Below are positions 5,552-10,397 of a stretch of DNA of 10,397 nt, in pieces. A program made the position numbers and the translations under genes. The stretch is from Bacteroidota bacterium (GTDB lineage: Bacteria; Bacteroidota; Bacteroidia; Chitinophagales; Saprospiraceae). How positions within the stretch are numbered: the stretch's first letter is position 1; every line of letters starts with the position of its first letter. The notes under the pieces were generated by a model. That model did not search any database and was not told the origin of the DNA. It was given only the letters and a program-made list of their open reading frames with translations. The stretch is taken from positions 1 to 10,397 of the forward strand of contig JAGWYI010000098.1 in the NCBI GenBank assembly GCA_018969455.1, read 5' to 3'.

Positions 5552-6052
5552 ATGACACTTGCCATTTTTTTGACCCTGGCGGTTGTTTCAGTCCTTTTGG
5601 CATTGTTGATGGTGTTTGCCAAAAACCCCGTCCACAGCGTGCTTTATCTGATTCTTGCCTTTTTTACCATTGCAGCCCATTATATCCTGCTGAATGCCCA
5701 GTTTCTCGCCGTGGTACACATCATTGTATACGCCGGCGCAATCATGGTGTTGTTCTTGTTTGTGTTAATGTTACTCAACCTGAATCAGGATACCGAACCG
5801 CAAAAATCGGCAAGCTGGAAATTTGCTGCCGCAATTGCAGCGGGATCGTTGATGGTTACTACGGTAGGCGCCCTTAAAGGGGCTGTCCAGTTGCAGCAGG
5901 TCAACAACCCCAATCCATCCGTGGGTTTGGTGAAAAACCTGGGAACCGTTTTGTTCCACGATTTTGTGGTGCCTTTTGAAATAGCCGGCATTTTGTTTCT
6001 CGCTGCCATGGTTGGCGCGGTACTGGTCGGCAAACGCGATTTGAAACTTTAA
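5552..6052 (+). CDS. nuoJ: NADH-quinone oxidoreductase subunit J (ND6 type)
   Basis: NuoJ is a small membrane subunit of the proton-translocating arm. The 166 residues contain about five hydrophobic segments: roughly 3-22, 28-47, 52-75, 89-108 and 140-160. The third segment holds the conserved IIVYAGAIMVLFLFVLMLLN block (Tyr60 onward), the site of the helix distortion linked to coupling in complex I structures. The last segment reads PFEIAGILFLAAMVGAVLVG and includes Glu143, ending in the typical KRD. The ATG at 5552 begins directly with a hydrophobic helix, as is usual for NuoJ. nuoK follows after 21 nt, and the two proteins are structural neighbours. Confidence 0.96.
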   Translation: MTLAIFLTLAVVSVLLALLMVFAKNPVHSVLYLILAFFTIAAHYILLNAQFLAVVHIIVYAGAIMVLFLFVLMLLNLNQDTEPQKSASWKFAAAIAAGSLMVTTVGALKGAVQLQQVNNPNPSVGLVKNLGTVLFHDFVVPFEIAGILFLAAMVGAVLVGKRDLKL

Positions 6053-6073
6053 AACTGAAAATCCGGCGCAACC

Positions 6074-6394
6074 ATGCTCGAAATTATACAAACCGTCCCG
6101 ATAGAATACTACGTTTACCTCAGCTCCGTGTTGTTTTGCATCGGCGTATTCGGGGTATTAGTTCGCCGCAATGCGATCGTAGTTTTGATGTGTATTGAGT
6201 TGATGCTCAATGCTGTAAACCTTCTTTTGGCTGCTTTTTCCACGTATCTTTCAGATGGTCAGGGCCAAATCATGGTTTTTTTCATCATGGTAGTTGCTGC
6301 TGCCGAGGCAGCAGTAGGCCTGGGCATCCTGGTAATGGTATACCGCAACACCAAATCGACCGACATTTCCCTGTTGGACAAAATCAGAAATTAA
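6074..6394 (+). CDS. nuoK: NADH-quinone oxidoreductase subunit K (ND4L type)
   Basis: NuoK is a three-helix membrane subunit that forms part of a proton channel with NuoJ. At 106 residues it has normal length. The first helix region is YVYLSSVLFCIGVFGVLVRR (13-32). The second has CIELMLNAVNLLL with Glu42, and the third AAAEAAVGLGILVMVYRN with Glu78; these correspond to the two membrane-embedded glutamates (Glu36 and Glu72 in E. coli) needed for activity. The ATG at 6074 lies 21 nt after nuoJ. A lipoprotein gene follows after only 10 nt, where nuoL would be expected. Confidence 0.97.
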   Translation: MLEIIQTVPIEYYVYLSSVLFCIGVFGVLVRRNAIVVLMCIELMLNAVNLLLAAFSTYLSDGQGQIMVFFIMVVAAAEAAVGLGILVMVYRNTKSTDISLLDKIRN

Positions 6395-6404
6395 ATTTGC
6401 CTTT

Positions 6405-6881
6405 ATGAAACATCGCATCCTGTTTTTTGTGCTTACAGCATTATTTCCGGCTTTTATTTCCTGCGGTGACGGGGATCGTGCGCATGTTACCAAGCCTGTG
6501 GAACAAACAGAAACCGCTAAAACGGAATCCAAACCGGCTCAGCCTGCACCTGAAGCGGGCAATGTGGATCAATTAAAAGCCGCACTGCAAGGCCGCTGGA
6601 AGTCAGAATCTGAACCAGGCGTAGAATACGAATTCAAGGATGCCGAATGCATCCGCACGGTGAAAGGCAAAACCGGCGCAATATTGAAAGTGGTATATGC
6701 CCAATACCCGGGCTTGACTTGCGGCACTATGAACAAGGCATACCGCAATATAGTTGGTGGTGTGATGATCACAGGCGATGTAAGTATGTGCTTAGCGGTG
6801 CAGGGATTCACACCGCAACGATTTGATTTTGTGAAAATGGGGGATGTAAACAACAAACCTGAAAGCTGGACCAAGCTGTAG
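6405..6881 (+). CDS. Putative small lipoprotein between nuoK and nuoL, possible lipocalin-like domain
   Basis: I recognise no named family for this 158-residue protein. The N-terminus MKHRILFFVLTALFPAFISCG is a signal peptide with a lipobox-like FISC, so signal peptidase II cleavage before Cys20 and lipidation are likely; Phe at -3 is acceptable but not ideal. A Pro/Glu/Thr-rich linker (about 29-52) tethers a small domain (about 54-158) that begins LKAALQGRWKSES, resembling the G-x-W opening strand of lipocalin-like beta-barrels, and continues with alternating strand-like segments (VEYEFKDAECIRTV, AILKVVYAQYPG, GGVMITGDVSMCLAV, RFDFVKMG). Beyond the lipid cysteine there are Cys82, Cys106 and Cys129. 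The gene starts 10 nt after nuoK and ends 13 nt before nuoL, so it is almost certainly co-transcribed with complex I. It should act in the periplasm or at a membrane surface. A role with complex I is inferred from position only. Confidence 0.8.
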   Translation: MKHRILFFVLTALFPAFISCGDGDRAHVTKPVEQTETAKTESKPAQPAPEAGNVDQLKAALQGRWKSESEPGVEYEFKDAECIRTVKGKTGAILKVVYAQYPGLTCGTMNKAYRNIVGGVMITGDVSMCLAVQGFTPQRFDFVKMGDVNNKPESWTKL

Positions 6882-6894
6882 AACGCTAAAAAAT

Positions 6895-8802
6895 ATGAAT
6901 ACGCTCGTACCTTTTATTCCATTTTTGCCCTTGATCGGTTTTGCCATCAACGGCTTATTTGGAAACCGCCTGTCTAAAAACGCTGTTGGCATGATTGGAT
7001 CAGGTGTTTTGTTGCTTTCATTGCTGCTTACGGTGGCCTGTTTTAATCAGCTTGCATCCGGTGGAGCGATTCAGGTAAACCTGTATCCATTCCTGGCGGT
7101 AGACAACCTGCGCATCAATTTCGGATTCCTGATCGATCAATTGTCGGTGTGGATGATGTTGATTGTGACCGGTGTGGGCTTTTTAATTCATGTGTATTCC
7201 ATTGGTTATATGCATGATGATGCCGGTTTTTACAAGTTTTTTGCCTACCTCAATCTTTTCATTTTCTCCATGTTGTTGCTCATCATGGGCGACAATTTTG
7301 TGATGCTGTTTTTCGGCTGGGAAGGTGTTGGACTTTGCTCCTATCTTTTGATCGGCTTTTGGTATGAAAACAGGGAGTATGGCAAAGCGGCTCGTAAGGC
7401 CTTCATTATGAACCGAATTGGAGACCTGGGTCTTTTGCTGGGCATCTTTTTGATCTACCGTACCTTTGGCAGCCTGGATTACGGGGTTGTATTTGGACAG
7501 TTGCAAACCGGTACTTTCGACCACAGTGTAATAACCACCATTTGTGTGCTGCTGTTTATCGGTGCGATGGGCAAAAGCGCCCAGATACCGCTTTACACCT
7601 GGCTGCCCGATGCGATGGCCGGTCCGACACCGGTATCTGCGCTCATCCACGCGGCCACGATGGTAACGGCGGGTGTGTATTTGGTAGCGCGGTGCAACGG
7701 AATGTATAGCCTGTCGCACGAAGCGAGCAGTTTTGTTGCCACCATTGGTCTTGCGACTTCCTTGCTGGCGGCCCTGATTGGTCTTCGGCAGAACGACATC
7801 AAAAAAGTGCTGGCATATTCGACTGTATCTCAATTGGGTTTGATGTTTTTGGCGCTTGGAATGGGCGCATATACTACGGCCATTTTCCATGTAACCACCC
7901 ATGCATTTTTCAAGGCGCTTTTGTTCCTGGCTGCCGGCAGCGTAATTCATGGTTTGGGCGGCGAGCAAGACATCCGCAACATGGGTGGCTTGCGCAAGCA
8001 CATGCCCATTACATTCTGGGTTTTCCTGATCGGCACTTTTGCCATTTCAGGCTTCCCGTTTTTGGCAGGCTTTTTCTCAAAGGATGAAATTTTTGCTTAC
8101 ACTTTTGCACATGGCGGACCAATTTGGTGGGCCATGGGCGCTACCAGTGCGCTGCTTACCGCAGTTTACATGTGTCGTTTGTTTTATGTGACCTTTTTCG
8201 GCAATTTCCGGGGCACGCATGAGCAGGAACACCACATGCATGAGAGTCCGCTCGTAATGACCTTGCCATTAATGCTATTGGCTGCCCTTTCGGTAGTTGG
8301 CGGTTTCCTGAACACCCCGCATTTCATGCATCTGGGTGAGGGTCAATGGCTTGCGCACTGGTTTGCCGGAAACGGATTAAACAATGCGCCGGTGATTCCG
8401 ATGGCAGAATTGCATTTGGAGGAATCCACAGAATGGACATTGATGCTGGTAACTACCGGTTTGGTATTGCTTGTACTTGCGGCCTTCTATTTTTTGTATC
8501 AGAATACCCGCAATTTGCCGGTATCTGATTCCGCGCAGGCCGGTGTAACGAAAGTATTGGCCCATAAATTTTACATCGATGAGATGTACGATTTCCTGTT
8601 CGTACAGCCCATGGAGCGATTGTCCAAATTGTTTCATTATTATGTAGATGTATGGTTTATTGACGGTGTTGTGAACAATATTGGGAGCGTCATACAGGGA
8701 TTTGGCGCTTACGTTCGAAAATTGCAAAACGGCAACATCGAGTATTACCTGATCGGCATGGTTGCCGGTGCGGTATTGCTTGTTTTGTCGATGTATTTTT
8801 AA
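6895..8802 (+). CDS. nuoL: NADH-quinone oxidoreductase subunit L (ND5 type antiporter-like subunit)
   Basis: NuoL is the distal antiporter-like proton-pumping subunit, with a long lateral helix along the membrane arm. The 635 residues agree with the usual length (about 613 in E. coli). Recognisable blocks: FLIDQLSVWMML (78-89), FFGWEGVGLCSYLLIGFW (139-156) with Glu143, AARKAFIMNRIGD (165-177), GKSAQIPLYTWLPDAMAGPT (226-245) with Lys227, SALIHAATMVTAGVYL (248-263) with His252, FHVTTHAFFKALLFLAAGS (331-349) with His332, His336 and Lys340, and FFSKDEIF (393-400). These correspond to the key charged residues Glu144, Lys229, His254, Lys342 and Lys399/Asp400 of E. coli. A His-rich loop THEQEHHMHESP lies at about 441-452. 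The C-terminal VLAHKFYIDEMYDFLFVQP region begins the lateral-helix end. The ATG at 6895 follows the A-rich CTAAAAAAT. Confidence 0.97.
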   Translation: MNTLVPFIPFLPLIGFAINGLFGNRLSKNAVGMIGSGVLLLSLLLTVACFNQLASGGAIQVNLYPFLAVDNLRINFGFLIDQLSVWMMLIVTGVGFLIHVYSIGYMHDDAGFYKFFAYLNLFIFSMLLLIMGDNFVMLFFGWEGVGLCSYLLIGFWYENREYGKAARKAFIMNRIGDLGLLLGIFLIYRTFGSLDYGVVFGQLQTGTFDHSVITTICVLLFIGAMGKSAQIPLYTWLPDAMAGPTPVSALIHAATMVTAGVYLVARCNGMYSLSHEASSFVATIGLATSLLAALIGLRQNDIKKVLAYSTVSQLGLMFLALGMGAYTTAIFHVTTHAFFKALLFLAAGSVIHGLGGEQDIRNMGGLRKHMPITFWVFLIGTFAISGFPFLAGFFSKDEIFAYTFAHGGPIWWAMGATSALLTAVYMCRLFYVTFFGNFRGTHEQEHHMHESPLVMTLPLMLLAALSVVGGFLNTPHFMHLGEGQWLAHWFAGNGLNNAPVIPMAELHLEESTEWTLMLVTTGLVLLVLAAFYFLYQNTRNLPVSDSAQAGVTKVLAHKFYIDEMYDFLFVQPMERLSKLFHYYVDVWFIDGVVNNIGSVIQGFGAYVRKLQNGNIEYYLIGMVAGAVLLVLSMYF

Positions 8803-8818
8803 TAAATAGCCATTTTAC

Positions 8819-8841
8819 GGGTGTTTCAACACCCAAATTTT
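8819..8841 (+). terminator. Hairpin with short T-run between nuoL and nuoM, possible attenuator or leaky terminator
   Basis: GGGTGT (8819-8824) and ACACCC (8829-8834) form a perfect, GC-containing 6-bp stem with a TTCA loop, followed by AAATTTT (8835-8841). The TTT before the stem can extend pairing with the AAA after it if an AC bulge is allowed. It resembles a weak intrinsic terminator inside the operon and lies 17 nt after the nuoL stop. Because nuoM must still be expressed, partial read-through or an mRNA processing role is more likely than full termination. Confidence 0.45.
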
Positions 8842-8863
8842 GGATAAAAAACGAAAAAGACTG

Positions 8864-10333
8864 ATGTCTCTTTTATTTCTGCTCATACCGTTTATTGCTG
8901 CCGCTCTGGTTTTGGCAGTACGTCTGCAAGCCGGGCGACAAGTGGCCTTGTTGGCAACTTTGGCCAATTTGGCGCTAACCGGATTGGCCTTAATCACTTT
9001 TCAGCAGAGCGGGCTTGATGCCTGGGCATTTCGCGTTCCATGGGTATCCAATGCGGGTATATCCTTCAATTTGAGCATCGATGGCATCAGTTTGCTGTTG
9101 GTGACCCTGACCAACTTGTTGGCGCCATTCATTGTGTTGGGCAGTTTCAGCCACAAGTATGACCAGGAAAACCGGTATTATGGATTGATTTTGTTGATGT
9201 TGGGAGCGTTGAACGGGGTATTTATGGCTGAAGACGGCTTGTTGTTCTATGTATTTTACGAGCTTGCGCTCATCCCGATTTATTTCATTTGTGCCATATG
9301 GGGCGGCCAGGATCGAATACGGGTAACCTTGAAGTTTTTCATTTATACGTTTATCGGATCTTTGTTCATGTTGATGTCTTTGATTTACCTGTATCTGCAT
9401 ACAGGAGATCCGACGGCAGCACTTGAAGATGTGCGTCATTCGTTTTTATGGAAAGACCTTCTGGCAGTGAATTTGAGCGCTCAGGCGGCCTGGTGGGTAT
9501 TTTTGGGCTTTTTCCTCGCATTTGCAGTGAAAATGCCAATTTTTCCATTTCACACCTGGCAGCCCGATACATACACCACTGCTCCAACGGGAGGCGCCAT
9601 GTTGCTTTCCGGGATCATGCTGAAAATGGGCCTTTATGGAGCCATCCGCTGGATGATTCCGTTGGCGCCGGAAGCCGCCCACAATATGGCACATGTTGGG
9701 ATCATGCTGTCTATCATTGGGGTGGTTTATGCAGGCATTATTGCCATAAAACAAAGCGATTTCAAGCGCCTGATTGCCTATTCCTCGATTGCGCATGTCG
9801 GTTTGATCGCGGCCGGTGTATTTGCCTGGAACGCCAGCGGCCTTCAAGGCAGTATGGTACAAATGTTCAATCACGGCATCAATGTAGTGGGATTGTTTTT
9901 TGCGGCCGATATTATTGAACGTCGAATGGGTACACGCAGTTTGGCAGATTTGGGTGGCATTGCCAAAAATGCACCGCGTTTTGCCGTATTGTTTATGATT
10001 ATTATGTTGGGTTCTGTGGCGGTACCGCTGACCAACGGTTTTCCCGGAGAATTTTTGTTGTTGAACGGAATCTGGAATTACAGCAATGCCCTGGGCATAG
10101 TTGCCGGTTTGACCATCATATTTGGGGCTGTGTACATGTTGCGGGCTTATGGTTTGGCGATGTTTGGCGAAACCAACGAAGCGACCGCGCAATTTGCTGA
10201 TCTGGACAGCCGGGAGTTCCTCATCATGGGAATAATATCCGGATTGGTTTTGGTTCTGGGCTTTTTCCCCCAACTATTGCTGAACATTTCCGACGCTGCG
10301 GTTCGGAATGTGATGAGCGCGGTACAATTTTAA
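8864..10333 (+). CDS. nuoM: NADH-quinone oxidoreductase subunit M (ND4 type antiporter-like subunit)
   Basis: NuoM is the second large antiporter-like proton pump of the membrane arm. With the ATG at 8864 it has 489 residues (E. coli about 509) and starts MSLLFLLIPFIAAALVLAV. Numbered from there: FYVFYELALIPIYF (128-141) with Glu133, the Lys223 block KMPIFPFHTWQPDTYTTAPT (223-242), GIMLKMGLYGAIRW (250-263) with Lys254, AYSSIAHVGL (305-314), QMFNHGINVVGLFF (333-346) with His336, and TNGFPGEFLLLNG (390-402) with Glu396. These match the Glu144, Lys234, Lys265, His348-region and Glu407 positions of E. coli NuoM. The frame extends upstream to a TTG at 8840, adding MDKKRKRL. That start lies only 5 nt after a hairpin, whereas ATG 8864 follows a purine-rich CGAAAAAGA stretch, so 8864 is preferred, without certainty. 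Confidence 0.95.
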   Translation: MSLLFLLIPFIAAALVLAVRLQAGRQVALLATLANLALTGLALITFQQSGLDAWAFRVPWVSNAGISFNLSIDGISLLLVTLTNLLAPFIVLGSFSHKYDQENRYYGLILLMLGALNGVFMAEDGLLFYVFYELALIPIYFICAIWGGQDRIRVTLKFFIYTFIGSLFMLMSLIYLYLHTGDPTAALEDVRHSFLWKDLLAVNLSAQAAWWVFLGFFLAFAVKMPIFPFHTWQPDTYTTAPTGGAMLLSGIMLKMGLYGAIRWMIPLAPEAAHNMAHVGIMLSIIGVVYAGIIAIKQSDFKRLIAYSSIAHVGLIAAGVFAWNASGLQGSMVQMFNHGINVVGLFFAADIIERRMGTRSLADLGGIAKNAPRFAVLFMIIMLGSVAVPLTNGFPGEFLLLNGIWNYSNALGIVAGLTIIFGAVYMLRAYGLAMFGETNEATAQFADLDSREFLIMGIISGLVLVLGFFPQLLLNISDAAVRNVMSAVQF

Positions 10334-10359
10334 TTCAATTTGAAAGCAAGCTAAAAACG

Positions 10360-10375
10360 GCAGGGTAAAGCCTGC
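10360..10375 (+). other. Short hairpin in the nuoM-nuoN gap
   Basis: GCAGG (10360-10364) and CCTGC (10371-10375) form a 5-bp GC-rich stem with a 6-nt loop GTAAAG, 9 nt before the next ATG. No T-run follows, so it is not a terminator. It could influence initiation of the next gene, but a stem this short may be chance. Confidence 0.25.
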
Positions 10376-10384
10376 ACCCGGAAT

Positions 10385-10397
10385 ATGAAAGCATTAT
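10385..10397 (+). CDS. nuoN: Start of next gene, probably NADH-quinone oxidoreductase subunit N (3' end outside window)
   Basis: An ATG at 10385 opens MKAL before the window ends. It lies 51 nt after the nuoM stop on the same strand. nuoN follows nuoM in almost all nuo operons, and a short Met-Lys start leading into hydrophobic residues would fit. The identity is inferred from gene order; only four codons are visible. Confidence 0.55.

Noticed and set aside
7183..8001. Antisense open frame of 272 codons opposite nuoL
   Set aside because: It is a shadow of the well-conserved nuoL frame, with no family motif and no plausible initiation context.
8840..8863. TTG start of nuoM adding MDKKRKRL
   Set aside because: It is a non-standard start 5 nt after a hairpin. 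The internal ATG at 8864 gives a normal NuoM N-terminus. It is not fully excluded.
9446..10273. Antisense open frame of 275 codons opposite nuoM
   Set aside because: It overlaps conserved nuoM coding sequence completely; the composition is rich in Gln, His and Asn, as expected for the reverse of hydrophobic codons.
1..10397. A wholly new multi-gene system, mobile element or defence locus
   Set aside because: All but two genes are standard complex I subunits in their usual order, and there are no transposase, integrase, CRISPR or toxin-like genes. Novelty is limited to the two embedded accessory genes and the intergenic elements.

Overview
The window is an internal slice of a bacterial nuo operon (respiratory complex I, proton-translocating NADH:quinone oxidoreductase). 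Every gene reads on the + strand and intergenic gaps are only about 10 to 88 nt. The order is nuoD (3' end only), nuoE, a DUF2750-type gene, nuoF, a short nuoG, nuoH, nuoI, nuoJ, nuoK, a small predicted lipoprotein gene, nuoL, nuoM, and the first four codons of what is probably nuoN. There are no RNA genes, insertion sequences, CRISPR arrays or gene-free stretches above 90 nt.

Several signs point to Bacteroidota. NuoG is only about 310 residues, made of the iron-sulfur region without the molybdopterin-type domain. NuoI begins MQLTNRS and NuoG carries a MCYYSSLKGSGSKC block, both of which I associate from memory with that phylum. Start codons lack Shine-Dalgarno sequences and are often preceded by A-rich stretches. 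GC content looks near 50 percent. Assignment below phylum is not supported; Saprospiria or Chitinophagia would be a guess.

Layout by module. Positions 1-984 hold the end of the quinone-site subunit NuoD and the NADH-module subunit NuoE. Positions 999-3786 hold an acidic DUF2750-like protein, NuoF and NuoG, so the electron path from FMN through the iron-sulfur chain is encoded almost contiguously. Positions 3822-5463 hold NuoH (membrane heel of the quinone tunnel) and NuoI (N6a/N6b clusters). Positions 5552-10333 hold the proton-pumping arm NuoJ, NuoK, NuoL and NuoM, interrupted by a lipoprotein gene between nuoK and nuoL. The ligand cysteines I checked in NuoE, NuoF and NuoI, and the first three cluster sites of NuoG, are present, as are the main Lys, Glu and His residues of the membrane subunits, so the enzyme looks functional.

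The core is ordinary. The points worth a second look are the two non-complex-I genes embedded in the operon, an unusual C-x2-C-x30-C-x2-C site at the end of the short NuoG, a tandem 15-bp dyad repeat in the nuoG-nuoH gap, a 15-bp inverted repeat pair flanking nuoF, and hairpins in the longer gaps (nuoF-nuoG, nuoI-nuoJ, nuoL-nuoM) that may tune expression or mRNA processing. I do not see a wholly new system here.
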